The notes beneath the pieces are model-generated. The model ran no database searches, was not told the origin of the DNA, and saw only the letters and a list, made by a program, of their open reading frames with translations. A stretch of 64,000 nucleotides of DNA from Panax quinquefolius (lineage: Eukaryota > Streptophyta > Magnoliopsida > Apiales > Araliaceae): the NCBI GenBank assembly GCA_020205615.1, contig CM035156.1:18689128-18753127 (forward strand), read 5' to 3'. Of this stretch, positions 48,127-61,217 are shown one piece after another. The position numbers and the translations under genes were made by a program. Each line of letters opens with the position of its first letter. The stretch's first letter is position 1.

Positions 48127-49550
48127 AGTTAAAGTCGCCAAGCTACTGGACGGAGCCGATGCGTATGAGGAAGAAAGTGCAAGAGGGTGCTACGCTAGGA
48201 AGCAAGAATCGATGAAGAAGGAATACTTGAGTCAACTCCGGACTTTGTGTTCCTAACGACCTCGATTTAAAGTATAATATCATGATGGAGGCGCACAACA
48301 CACCATTTGCAATCCATCTCGGGAGTACCAAAATGTATCATGATATTCGCCATACATTTTGGTGGAGCAATACGAAGAAGAGAGAGAGATAATATTGCTT
48401 ATCTCAAGGTGTCTAACTTGTCAACGAAAGTTAAAGCGGAGCATCAAGTACCAAAAGGTCCATTGCAACCACTTGAAATTCCAGAATGGAAGTGGGAGCA
48501 CATTACCATGGATTTTTATTATCGGCCTTCCTAAGGTTTCTCAAGGCATTGATGCGATTTGGGTCATTGTGGATAGATTGACCAAGTCCGCTCATTTCTT
48601 ACCGATACGAGAAACTTATACACTTGAACGTCTTGCTCGTCAGATGTACATAAACGAGATTGTAAGATCGCATGGTATGCTGCAGTATCCATAGTTTCGA
48701 TCGAGACCCAAGATTCACTTCACGATTTTGGGTTAGTTTACAAAAAGCTATGGGCATGATTTCACGATTTAGCTTTCAAGATATCATCCTCCATTTGACG
48801 GACAATGGAGAGGACTATTCAAACTCTCAAGATCTATTAAGACTCGTGTTCTTGATTTCAAGGGGAGTTGGGACAAGTTTTTACCATTGGTGGAGTTTTT
48901 TTACAACAACAGCTTATCAAGCAAGTATTCGCATGGCTCCATTCAAGCGCCAGATGGAAGAAAGTGTCGTTTCCAAAGATCTTTGGGATGAGGTGGGTGA
49001 AGCAACGTTGTTGGGACCGGAGTTGGTACGTATGACTACGAAAAGATTCAAACGATCCGACAACGTATAAAAACCTCACAAAATCGATAAAAGAGTTATG
49101 CCGATCTTCATCGAAAGGACGTGGAATTCGATATAGGAGATCATGTGTTGTTAAAAGTTGCTCCATGGAAAGGAGTTACAAGATTTGGAAAGAGAGGAAA
49201 CTTAATCCTCGATTCATCTGGTCCATTTTTAATCCTCGATCGAGTAGGAACCGCGGCCTATAGACTCGCTTTTACCGCCAAATATGTCTCGTGTTCATAA
49301 CGTTTTCACATATCCATGTTACGTAAATATGTGAAAGACCCGAACCATATTATTGAGTTAGAACCGGACGAAATAAGCGGAAGATTCGACGTATGAAGAG
49401 GTTCCTGCTCAAATTTTGGATAAGAAGGAACATATTCTACGCTCCAAGGTTATACCTCAAGTCAAAGTTTTATGGAGGAACCACGATGTTGAGGAAATGA
49501 CTGGGAGTTAGAATCAAATGAAATCAAGGTATCCTTACCTCTTCAACATA
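48127..49550 (+). pseudogene. Integrase and chromodomain tail of element C
   Basis: The zinc-binding part is degraded, but the CLTC cysteines are visible near 48412. The core contains TMDF (48510, first catalytic Asp), IDAIWVIVDRLTKSAHFLPI, and RDPRFTSRFWVSLQKAMG (about 48707, second Asp). A GGAGAGGACTATTCAAACTC segment at about 48808 contains the third acidic residue (Glu). The end at 49400-49550 shows the GxTxR/chromodomain-type tail in fragments. Multiple frame changes. Confidence 0.82.
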
Positions 49551-49589
49551 CCGTGTACGCATTCTAATTTCGAGGGCTTAAATTTCATA

Positions 49590-49600
49590 AGAAGGGAGGT
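49590..49600 (+). promoter_or_regulatory. Polypurine tract of element C
   Basis: AGAAGGGAGGT directly before the 3' LTR start; the same tract precedes LTR B at 54974-54984. Confidence 0.8.
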
Positions 49601-52052
49601 TGTAAGACCCCACTTTTATAAATAAAGATGAATTTTCTATAAATATTATTTTTGAATATTATGGAATAATTTGATATAATGTTATAGTTGTGGGTAATAT
49701 TTATAAATTTTGCAAAGTATGCAAGTGGTTATATTATATTCGATTGGTCTGGGAATATCTGGTTTAGCAGGGAATATTCGCATAACTACTCAATCATTGG
49801 TGGACCCCACAATGTAATTATTGCCGGATTAAGAAAAGACAAAAATATTTTATTAAAATAACGGCGGAAGTTTTACCATTGACATTGTTGAACACTTTCC
49901 TAAGTAGTAAAAGTACAAGAATACGTGTGGTTGCATAAGAAGCACACCAGTATTGATTATCGATGCTTATGTGAGAAGTCACCAATTTGATTCCATTTAT
50001 CATCATGAATTATTATAGCGATAATGACTTTTTATTTTATTCAGTATTATTAACGTAATAAAATGTAAACATCTTTTTATATAAAATGTAATACTTTATT
50101 AAAGTTATTTTATAAATAAAATATATTATATTTTATTATGCATAGTGTTGCATACGTAGTGTTTTTGCATAGTGTTTTGCATAGTGTTTACATAGTAAAA
50201 TATTTTTATATAAATAGAATATATTATATTTTATTTAAAAGATTTTGCTTTAAATATGGACCGTCGATTAAAGTAAATCAATCTGGACCGTTTCATGGAT
50301 TAATTACTATGCATTCCATTTTCCTATAAATAGAAGCTCATTCCTTCATTATTTTCTTACTTAATTCATTGAAACTCTAGAGAGAGAAATTATAGAGAAG
50401 TTATAGAGAAAGTTATAGAAAAAGAAGATTATTCTCGCTACTTCACTACTTCTATATTCAGGTTCTTTTTACGGTAAAGGGTGTTATTCTTTCTTCTTGA
50501 AGAGAACTTCGTTATTCCATTCACTATTATTCTCGTTGGAATAACTCCGTAAAAGTGGCATACCCTATACATAACCTCGTAGACACGCAGATACCCTATA
50601 CTTGGTGAAATCCTTATGTTATTCCATTGCTTATTATTATTCATTGGAATAACTCAGATACGCTGTGATTTACCCTATACTTGGTGACATTCTTCTATTA
50701 TTCATTGGAACATCACATCTCATGTGTTTTACACCGGACCGGTTCCGCTTTTTATTATTATTCTCGCTGGAACATCCCTGCTCAGGTGTTTTACACCGGA
50801 CCGGGTTCCGCTTCTTTATCATTCTCGTTGGAATATCCTATCCGTGTGTTTTACACCGGATCCGGTTCCATCTTTATTATTCGTTGGAACATCCCGCTTG
50901 TGTGAATTTCACCCGACACGGTTCCGTAATTATTATTATTCTATTGAATAACTCCGTCTACGCCAAGTACCGCATGCGCATGGTGATTTCTTTTGTTAAC
51001 CCATTCTTTATTATACCCAATTGGTTAAAACTTTGACTTTCTATACTCCATGAAATTAGTGGAATATCCTCGACATTTGCGCTTCATCCAAAGATCCTTT
51101 CATGGAAATATTCTTCGAAGATTCTTGAATTTTACTCTACAAAGCAAGATCATGTTCGACAGGTTTGGACGTTAATAATTTCGGATAAAATAATTCTTGA
51201 ACTTGTTTTATTGAATTCTTATATCATTGTCATCATCCTCATGTTTATATTTTTTTTTAAAGTCATCTGTGGCCTGTAGAGCATGGATGGACTTGGTATG
51301 ATTATGACCAGGATTATTCATTGTAAATCACGACCGTAATGTTACAAATGATGTGGTAAAAATCCTCAATGTCAGTAGTGCATTGATGGACATTGTTGGC
51401 ATGATCATGACTATTAATGAATACACAACTATTCTCGCCCGTAGTGCGGTGAATAATTGTGGTCGTGATACTAAAGAATATCCTCGCCAGTAAAGTGGGG
51501 TGATTCGATGATGTGGATTATTTATTAAAGTCGAGTCTCAATTTATAATGTTGATGAAAAACCTTTTAAATCATAAAAATAGTAGATTTTATTTTCTACT
51601 TGACTCTTTTAATGGATTAGATATTCCGCCGCAGCTTAAACCGGTACGCCTATTGTATTTTATCGCTTAACATTGTTGAAGACTATTGATAATTTATTCT
51701 CGCATTATCTTAGTCATAATATTTCTTTACGGGCTAGTTGAGCTCACCCTTTCTTTCACCGTTCTCTTCGTGAAATGAGAATATAGCCGACGAAGTCTGG
51801 GAAACGAGTGATGGTCCCAAGATAAGATTAGTAGTCCTCACTATTCTCGTGAAATAGTGTGATAATAATTGTAATGAGGACTTTTTGTTTGAGTTTGTAT
51901 AATATCTAGTAGATTTATATTTGTATTTAAACTCACGCTTTATGTCAGATTGCATACAAGACACGCTTATGTTAATAAGTTGTATTTAAATTCGCACTAT
52001 GTAAGTGGCGACCCATGATGGGTGATGTATATACTAATTTTGGGGCGCCACA
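49601..52052 (+). repeat. 3' LTR of element C
   Basis: 2,452 bp, TGTAAGACCCCACTTTTATA...GGGGCGCCACA. Same length as the 5' LTR to within one base. GCATAGTGTTTT repeats at about 50138-50195; TATA box at 50325. Confidence 0.88.
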
Positions 52053-52275
52053 AAAGACGTCCGATCCAAAGAAAGCCAAAATAGATGAAATGGACTTTGC
52101 TTTTTGGATGACAAGAATAGAGAACCAACATCGAATTCGGAATTACCTCATGCATAGCGGTCAACCCGAATTCGATATGGATCGGAGAATAATGATTCAA
52201 ATCATGGATCAGGAATGTGAAGAAGCACTTAAGGGTGGAATGTACCCTATAGTAAAGTTAAACTCGGTAATTTAA

Positions 52276-53045
52276 GCAAGAGCGTTTGTTGAGAAACCCG
52301 GACGAGGTTATTACGGGTAAATTAATTATAAATTATTGTGAAGTCTATACTTTATTCAATACAAGTTCTACCCACTCTTTTATTCTACCTAGTTGTGTTC
52401 AATGTTAAAATTTGACTCCGGAAAATTAGGCTTTGATTTATCTATTGAAACTTAGTTGGGAGAAACCTTCGTTACCTCCACTGTTTATTAATCTTGTTGT
52501 TTCAAATGAACACTTTCACGATCTTATCTCTTTGAAAATACTTGCCTTTGAGGTAATTTTTGAAAACGATTGATTAACTACTTATTATTCTTTTTGTAAG
52601 GTTGTTAGCTTTCATATTCCTAACCAACTTGTTATACGAATTCAAAGTAACCAAACCCTAAAGTTAATCACTGTTATATCAAGCCATAAGTAAAGAGCCC
52701 CGATCCTTTCGTTGTTGACTTCCTTGTGTGGAATGCAATGAAGCCGGACTTTCAGAGGCGGCGACGCCAGAATGACGATGACAAGTTGATAGGTATCGGT
52801 GTGAGGTGCTATCTTGGTTAAAGGATGAAGTCACAGTTGGTATCAATGTAACGTACTATCCAAGTCTTGGATAAGAGTAGCAGCGCTTTGAATGATATTT
52901 CTATCATTAATAAATTTCTTGACGATTCTTGAAGATTTCTAGCCTACCCTAGAGCGTGAAATCGAATTTTGTATCGACCCCAAAGATAAAAACCCATTTC
53001 TTAAACCCTCAAATATTTCTTCAACTAAAAGGATGCATTTACGAG
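52276..53045 (+). pseudogene. Rearranged pol scraps of element B
   Basis: 52290-52690 resembles gag-end/protease of element C, but the protease active site reads NTSS (FNTSSTHSF) instead of DTGS, so it could not cut. About 200 bp of unrelated sequence (52690-52885) follows, then a piece of the pre-RT linker (NDISIINKFL). A jump then leads to an RNase H scrap near 53000-53045. The element has no usable polymerase. Confidence 0.65.
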
Positions 53046-54900
53046 GATTATGATGAAAGTCATAATAAAAGCATTGGACTAATGAAAATCATGGGTATAT
53101 GAAGTATTAGTAAGTGTTATGATGAGTTATGTGGTTATTATGTGAAAACATGAAAGTTTCTTAGAAATCACAAAGGGTTGAAAAATCGATTTTGGTAAAA
53201 ACGTAATATGAAATTCAATTGACCATATCTCCTATTATATTTTGAATTTTTGAGTGTGGTCAAGCCCTAGAGTTAGATCTATGAGTTTTGTAGCTTATCC
53301 AAGTGGAATCACCGAAAAGGTGTCTTTGTAGATTTTCGTGTGGACCTGAATTTAGCAAAAGATTCCAAAGCTGCAAATTACAAAAACGCTACGCCCAGAA
53401 ACTTTAAGGGGCTGTTTTGGCCACTAAATTTATGTGAAAAATTCTGGCCTTTTTGGACATGAAAATATATGTTATAAAGTACCTCCTGTCCAAAAATGAG
53501 CTCATTCTGACTTAAAATGAACAAGTTATGACCATTTCAATATTTAGGTTTTTTTGACGAAAAATGCTATAACCTGAGTTCTATTAACTCCGATGACCAT
53601 GAAATTTAAATGGAGGCTCACATTAACATGTGTAAGGTCCTGTCAAGATTTGGGAATTTTTGGAGTTAAACTTGAGGTAGCTAATTTCTTAAGGAATTAA
53701 TTAGAAATTGATTTTTGAAAAATAGTAAATGAATTTTAAAAATTCCGAGAAAAATATATTTTCATCATGGGACTATATTATGCTAAATCCCAGAAAAGAA
53801 ATATTTTGGGATTGATTTGGTATTTTCATGAAAATAGTTTAGTTACTTAACATATGAGTTAAATATGTTATGTGAAGTAACAAAGTTGAAAAATAGATTT
53901 TATGGCTAGAGAATCCTATATAGAGTATATGCATATTTTTTGATGAGGATTTGATAATTGGTGATGATATCTTATGAGTATGGCATTTTGAATGATTAAA
54001 TGCATTATATGGTAAAGCGTAAACAATTGAGATAAATTGTTTATAAATTTAAGAAGTGATTAAAATATTGTTATAATATTAATGATATTAGATTATGAGA
54101 TTATTAAGTGATTGATAACATGGGAATATTCTTGAATCCTGGATAAATTATATTATAAATGTTTAATATTTATCCTTTATCTCATTTGATTGATTCTTTA
54201 TATCATTATCCTCACGCTTATATCAGGTTGAAAAGTCATCGTGGGCTTACGTGAATAGATGGACTTGGTATGATTATGACCAGGGATTATTCGGTATAAT
54301 CATAACCGTAATTGAAAACACGATTATCTTTGGTCGTAGTGCATGGATAATTTGTGGTCGTGATACTAATGAATACACGATTATCTTTGGCCGTAATGCA
54401 TGGATAATTTGTGGTAGTGATACTAATGAATACACGATTATCTTCGTCAGAAAGTGCATGGATAATTTGTGGTCGTGATACTAATGAATACACGATTATC
54501 TTTGCCAGTAGTGCATGGATAATTCGTGGTTGTGATACTAATGAATATCCTTCGCCCAGTAAAGCGAGGATGATTCGATGATATGGATTAATTATTGAAA
54601 AATGAGTCTCAAAGAATGAAATATTAATTCATGGATGTGGTAAAAGTCATCTTTCGTCAGTAGTGCATTAATCGACTTGGTATGATTATGACCAAGAATT
54701 ATTCGGTATTATCATGATCAGATTGAAAACACGAATATCCTTGGCCAAGAAGTGCATGGATAATTCGTGGTCGTGATACTATTAAGTCGCGACTCAAGAT
54801 TATTGGTTTTATAGATTGTATATCTTCGGCAGTAGTGCAAAGATGAATTGTTAATGAATATCTTTGGCCGGATCAGAAGATGAATTTAATATTTTTAACG
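53046..54900 (+). repeat. LTR-derived block inside element B
   Basis: This is homologous in reverse to 20760-22130 of the solo LTR at 18099-24050 (for example AAGTCATAATAAAAGCA at the left join). The internal region of element B therefore contains LTR sequence. It includes a 57-bp tandem repeat (54319-54560), and its right part has the CTTTGGCC..GTAGTGCA module. It is followed by the pol end and purine tract (54905-54984). Confidence 0.7.
54319..54560 (+). repeat. 57-bp tandem repeat, four copies
   Basis: CACGATTATCTTTG begins at 54319, 54376, 54433 and 54491, with GTGCATGGATAATT and TCGTGATACTAATGAATA in each unit. Confidence 0.8.
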
Positions 54901-54984
54901 ATAAAGGTATTCAAGGTCCTCACCTCTTTATCATATCGTGCACGCACTCTAATTTCGAGGGCAAAATTTTATAAGAAGGGAGGT

Positions 54985-57813
54985 TGTAAGACCCTCACTT
55001 TTATAAATAAAGATGAATTTTTTTTATAAATATTATTTTGAATATTATGGAATAAATTTGATATAATGTTATAGTTGTGGGTAATATTTATAAATTTTGC
55101 AAAGTAAGCATGTTGTTATAAAATATTCGTTTGGTCAGGGAATATTCTTTTTGTTTGGGAATATTCGTATTACATTACCAATCATTAAGTGGACCTCACA
55201 ACTAAGTATTGTCGTAGTTAAAAATGACAAAATTATTTTTCTATAAAAATAACTACAGAGGTGTTACCGCCAAAACCGTTGAACTACCCGATAGTAAAAG
55301 TACAAAGAATAAGCGTAGTTATATATAAGAAGACACGATATTGATTATTGATGCTTACGTGAGAAGTCACTCACTATGCTCAATTATTGCTATAGTAATT
55401 TCTCGTGATCATATCTCTTATATTATTGATTCAATTATTGTCACAAGATCATCTCAGATAATATGTTATAGTATTAAATTATTAATCGAGACGACAAGTT
55501 ATAAATGATTAATAATTGTTGAAAGATTAAATATGTGTTGATTAAAAATAAAATGATTTGTGGTAATATTTATTCAATCCCGTGTATATAAAGAGTCTTT
55601 TATGAGACGTTTGTGGTAAGTTTGATTATTTTAATAAAATATATGTCATCATCTAAGAGTCCCTTCATCAATAGTAATTATCTTTGTGAATAGTAATTAC
55701 CTTTGTGAATAATAATTACCTTTGTCATTAGTATTTACCTTCATTCAATAAGTAATTACCTTTGTGAATAGTAATTACCTTTGTGAATAGTAATTACCTT
55801 CACAATAATAGTATTTACCTTCGTCAATAGTAATTACCTTCTTAAATAGTAATTACCTTCATCTAATAGTAATTATCCCTTCGCAAATATAGTAGTTGTC
55901 CTTCAATATTACCAAGAGTTAATCGCCTTCTTGAGTGTTCCAAGGGTTAATTACCCCTTTCAGAAATAGTAGTTGTCTCTTCAATATTACCAAGAGTCAT
56001 TTTTGACCCTTCGTTAAGACCAAGAGCCACCCTCGCTTTTTCTATAAATAGAAAGCTCATTCCTTCATTATTTCTTACTTAATTCAATTGAAACTCTCAG
56101 AGAGAGAAACTATAGTATAGAGAAAGAATAAAAGTATTTTGCTACTTCACTTTTCCAATATTCAAATTTCTTCTAAGGTAGGGAATATTATTTGTTGTAC
56201 TCGTAAAGGGTGTTATTCTTTCTTATTCATGAAGAGAACTGTTGTTATTCCATCGCTTATTATTCTATCGAATAACTTGTATACGCTGCCATTTACCCTA
56301 TACTTGGTGACATTCTTCTATTATTCTCATTGGAACATCCCGTCTGCGTGTGTTTTTACAAGGACCTAGTTTCGCTTTTTATTATTATTCTCGTTGAATA
56401 TCCCGTCGTGTGTTTTACACCGCACCGGTTCCATTTTTTTATTATTCCGTCTTTATTATTCTCATTGAATATATCGTCTCGTAAGTATCTGCCGACCTGG
56501 TTCCATCATTTATTATTCCGCATTTATTATTCTCTGTTGGAACATCCCGCTTGATTGTGAATTTCACCGACCGGTTCCGTTATTATTATTTCGTTGGAAT
56601 AACTCCGCTGCAAGGCTTCTATCGCATGCATGGTGATTTCTTTTGTTATTCCATTCTTTATTATACCCAGTTAAGTTAAAACTTTGACTTCTATACTCCA
56701 TGAAATTAGTAGAATATCCTCGATATTTGCGTTTCATCCAAAGATTTTTCATGGAAATATTCTTCCGATCATTCTTGAATTTTACTCTACAAAAACAAGA
56801 TCATGTTGACAATTTGGACGTTAATAATTCTCGGATAAAATAATTCTTGAACTTGTTTTATCAATTTTATATCATTGTCATCATCCTCATGTTTATATTA
56901 TGTTGAAGGTCATCCGTGGCTTCAGAAGTGCATAGATGGACTTGGTATGATTATGACCGAGACTATTCGGATTGTAATCATAACCGTAATGTTACAAATG
57001 ATGTGATGAAAGTCATCTCGTGGCCTCAGTAGTGCATAGATGGACTTGGTATGATTATGACGAGAGATTATTCGGATGTAATCATGACCGTAATGTTACA
57101 AATGATGTGGTAAAAGTCCTCATTGGCCCGTAGTACATTGATGGACAGTTGTTGGCATAATGATCATGATTATTAATGAATACACAACTATTCTCGCCCG
57201 TAGAAGGTATGAATAATTGTGGTCGTGATACTAAAGAATATCCTTGGCAGAAAGTGCGGGGTGATTCGATGATGTGGAATATTTATTAAAGTCGAGTCTC
57301 ACCTATAATGTTGATGAAAAACCTTTAAATCATAAAAGATAGTAGATTTTATTTTCTACTGACTCTTTTAATGGATCGCTTATTCCGCCGCAGCTTAAAC
57401 TTGTTGTTCATTGTATTTTATCGGTTTAACATTGTCAAGGCTAATGATAATTTATTCGCATTATCTTAGTCATAATATTTCTTATCGAGCTAGTTGAGCT
57501 CACCCTTTCTTTCACCGTTTCTCTCTTCAGAAATGAGAATATAATCGAACGCAGTCGGGGAACGGAGTAATGGTCCGGAGGATTGCATTAGTAGTCCTCC
57601 TCATTATTTCGTGAAATAGTGTGATAATAAATGTAATGAGGACTCCTTGAGTATGGATATTGTCTAAATGACAATATTCCTATTAGAACTCTCGGTTTAT
57701 GTATTGTCGTATGTTACACTCACTGGATGTATAATTAAGTTTGTATTTGAATTTATGTACCATGTAAGTGGCGACCCAAGATGGGTGACGATACCTAATT
57801 TTGGGGCGCCACG
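54985..57813 (+). repeat. LTR B, second copy
   Basis: 2,829 bp, TGTAAGACCCTCACTTTTAT...GGGGCGCCACG. Preceded by a purine tract and followed by another PBS. It therefore serves as 3' LTR of the first unit and 5' LTR of the second. The 19-bp minisatellite is at about 55665-55900 and the TATA box at 56043. Confidence 0.85.
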
Positions 57814-60800
57814 GTTGGTATCGTAACTTAGGGATATGATCCCCGCTAAGATGCGAGATAAGAACTAGAGGGAGAGCAGGGGAATTCTTCGCTAAGATAA
57901 CCTACCTAAGTTTATTTGTTATTTAATTAGTCGATCGAGTATAGGATAATATTTGATATATTAATTAACCCTTGTGTTGTGGCAAAGTGTTTGGAAATGG
58001 CAAATTTGAAAATATTCACAATGGAGTGAATGTGACCGATTGTGACACCTTTAATCACTAATCAAAGTTAATCCAAAGGTCGAGAACGAGGAACAAATTA
58101 GAGATATCCACGTAGTGAATGAAGAACTAATTGTTGCACCCGAGCTAGTGAAGCGCAGAAGGTGTAAATTGAGAGAGTGAGGAAGAAGAGGAAGAAGAGG
58201 AACCCGAGGAGAATTGGTTGAAGAAATTTATAATCAAAACTTAGAATTACAAAATCGTGTTCGTGAGCTAAAAGAACAGTCAAGAAATCCACAAACTATT
58301 CGTGGAACAAAGGGATACAACAATTCAAAATTGGGTTACCCGTTATGTGATGTAAGACCCCAATTTATTATTAATGAAATTTAATTTTCTATTTATTATT
58401 TTAAAATAGTAAGGGTTGAATTTGATTAATGTGGATAGTTAGGGGTAAAATACGCAAATACTTCAAAATAAGTTAAGTGGTTATAAAATATTCATCATTG
58501 TTTGGGAATATTCGTTTGGTCGTGGAATATTCAGATCGCTTCTGAGAATATTCGTATTTACCATAGCAGCCATGTGTGGGCCCCATAACTAAAAAGCGAT
58601 TGGATGAAGAAAACGACAAATATAAGTGGTTTAAAAATAACTGCCAGTAGTTATTCAAGTTATCATCGTTAAAATACCCCGTGGTTAAAAAACACAAGAA
58701 GACACCTGAGTATCGCACCAATTATTGATTCTTACGTAAAGAAGGCACTACTCAATAATGGTTATGAATTACTGCTCAAGATTTTATCGAGTTAATAATT
58801 GATGCGTTGATATTTTATATATCATTGTTTCAATAATTGTCATTACACAAGATTTTTCATTATCGGCTAATAATTCATATTATCTGAATAATATTATTAG
58901 ATAACATTATTGGCAATGTCTAGAAAGTTCTCGCCTAAGGAGAGGTTTGGTCACCTAATCAAGGCCGCCAAGAAGAAGAAATTCTTATTCGAAAGCCCTC
59001 TTTCCTGGAGGCTGCACGCCTGTGTCAATATTGTGATTCTCGTAATATTATTTGTGAATAATTAATTATTGATTCATATGATGAGGAAAATATTGATTTT
59101 ATGTGGATATAGATGGAGAAAAATTTTAATGTGACAATTGTTGAAAATTGAAATTTTATCTTTTCTCGATAAAATAATTCATTTAAATATATTATTATAT
59201 TTTAATAATATAATAATGGTGATATTTTTACAAACGAATGTGGGATATATGAGTATACGAGGAGGAAGAGTATTTTTGTTGCAATAAATGTTTAAAACAT
59301 GTTAAACATGTCTGATGGACCCCATTTATCGACTCCAAATTTGATTATACTTTTGTAAAATCGCCTCGCTTGTGGATTTGGTCAATTTCTATTTGGAATT
59401 TGGAAAACTTTCTTCTGCAAAGTTGTAGAGAATTGAATTTCCTATAAAAACTCGCGAGATTCGAATTTTCTGATGAAAGGACTATTTATTATAAATTATT
59501 GAAGTTCAAGTTCAAATATTTGATTTTGGAAGTTTAAAATATTTAAAATTAGAAAAACGTTTTTTCATTATGGTGTGTTACACATGTGGGTTGAATGAGC
59601 TGAATTCAGTTCTTGGAGGGTTGGCGTAGGAAATTTTATTATAAATAATAATATTATATTAAATTTTTCGCTTTGTGTTCTAAAGATTTTCTATAAATAG
59701 GTGCTTAGTTAGAATTGAAAATCACACCGTAAATTGAAGTTTTCTCTCTATATTATCGAGCGTATTCTTGTGAGTATTTTGAGTATACTTTGAGTATTGT
59801 TAGACGGTGCAATTTCCTTCAAAGACTATACCCTAGATTCCCAAATGTAAGTCTTAATCTTTCGAGGTAAGTGGATGTTATTTTCTTCCCAAATGATATT
59901 ATTTCTTCAATATCATTATGTCAAATATTGGTTGAAACTTTTTATCAAATTTGGAACTTTTCCATGTCTGGGGTTACTATTCATGAGTTACTCTTATTCA
60001 CGAAGTTACTATTCACGAAAGTACTATTCACGTAAGCGTGAAGATGTTTTTTGGGAAATTTCTATCTTTTGGTGTTTGAGTTACTATTCACGATATACTA
60101 AGACTATTCACGATATGCACTACACTATTCAATTAAAAATAAAATTTCTTCTTTTGTCCAAAATATCTATTCCGGATACTAGCTTTGATCAGATCCATGT
60201 TTTGATCATTCTTGAATTTTACACCATCGTGATTATTTTTGAGGTATTTTTGAACATGGATAAAACAAAGTACTAATCCTTAATCCTTAATCCTTGTCAT
60301 TTTGTTTCAATTGGATTCGTTTTTTTTAAAAATATTTTTCATCATCCTCGGTCTTAAATGATGATATTATTGAATATCTTTGGCTCAGAGTGCAAAGATG
60401 AATGATTTCAAGAATATCTTTGGTAGTAGTAAAAAAAATGAACAAGTGTTTAGATGAACATGATTAATCGATGAATATCTTTCTATTCAGTAGTGCAAAA
60501 GATGAATATTTGATTCGAGATGTATATTGATTGATGTTAAGGGATAAAAGATAGACGATGAACTTTTAAATTCATACATGTAGAAGATAGTAGTTTGCAT
60601 TCTCTACTTAACTCTTCTAATGAATTATTATTTTCGCCGCGAATATTGATTGTCGCCTATCAGTATTCTATTAGATTTTTCCCCGTTGAAGACTAAACTC
60701 AGAATTTGTTGTATATTATCTTAGTCATAATATTCTTCTTCGGGCTAGTTGAGCTCACCTTTTCCTTTTTGTTCCATTTTTTTTCTCGTGAGGCGAGAAT

Positions 60801-61217
60801 ATAACGAGTACTTTAGCCTGTGGGTATGGAATGAAGGTTTTAGAAAAGAATTGTTTAGTAAGTCCTCACCATTTTGTAAAATAATGTATCAATAAATGCG
60901 ATGAGGATTTATTTGAGTATAGATATTGTCTAGAAGATAATATTTGTATTCAAACTCAGCTTTCACTCATTATAATAATAAAGTTGTAGTTGTTTACGTA
61001 CTATGTATTGACAACTCGAGAATAGGTGATGCATACCTATTTTGGGGGCGCCAATGTGATGCTCGAACAAAATCACTTTGGCGGTGGTGTAAGATATTAA
61101 AGTTGGAATCGAGAATTTAAAAATCAAGGATCACCGAAGAAGAAAAAACAACTAAACGAAGGAGAATAGACGATGCATGGGTAAAACCTACACAACGCAT
61201 TGATAGTGTAGAAAAGA
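57814..61217 (+). pseudogene. Element B internal region, second copy (coiled-coil ORF)
   Basis: Repeats 38904-42313. PBS at 57815, ORF start ATGGCAAATTTG near 57997, Glu-rich/coiled-coil coding at about 58170-58350, then a solo LTR, then the QNH..LKIKD part at 61060-61217. It shares both insertion sites with the first copy. Small differences from the first copy are mostly one- to four-base changes. Confidence 0.75.
58351..61054 (+). repeat. Solo LTR A nested in element B, second copy
   Basis: Equivalent of 39437-42148, at the same position and with the same TGTGA flanks (58346-58350 and 61055-61059). TATA box at 59692. The open frame at 59875-60276 lies wholly inside this LTR and is not a gene. 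Confidence 0.85.

Larger units (their letters stand above)
42314..52052 (+). mobile_element. Element C: full-length chromovirus-like Ty3/gypsy retrotransposon
   Basis: 9,739 bp flanked by AAAGA (42309-42313 and 52053-52057). LTRs are 42314-44764 and 49601-52052, nearly the same length and order throughout. It has a Met-type PBS, gag with two zinc knuckles, protease, reverse transcriptase, RNase H, integrase, chromodomain tail and a purine tract. It is the best-preserved pol in the window. It is inserted inside the coiled-coil ORF of element B. Confidence 0.9.
39091..52275 (+). pseudogene. Coiled-coil ORF of element B, split by two insertions
   Basis: Coding pieces are 39091-39436, 42154-42313 and 52058-52275 (about 240 codons in all). 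The start MAAENIHNGVNVTVVTP parallels the gag starts of elements A and C, but the body is different. A Glu-rich segment (KKEEEEPEENWLEEIYNQN) leads to heptad-like helices (LELQNRVRELEEQVEERQ) and LKIKDQLKEETTERRRIDD, then a C-terminal part (EMDFAFWMTRIENQHRI, FDMDRRIMIQIMDQECEEAL) ending at 52275. Joining across the TGTGA duplication keeps the frame exactly; across the AAAGA duplication it needs one base. There are also breaks near 39163-39250. I do not recognise the family. It has no zinc knuckle or capsid motif that I can see. It may be a modified gag or an acquired host-derived ORF. Confidence 0.55.

Noticed and set aside
59875..60276. 133-codon open frame
   Set aside because: Entirely inside the second copy of solo LTR A, with AT-driven codon content; the same region in other copies is not open in that form.
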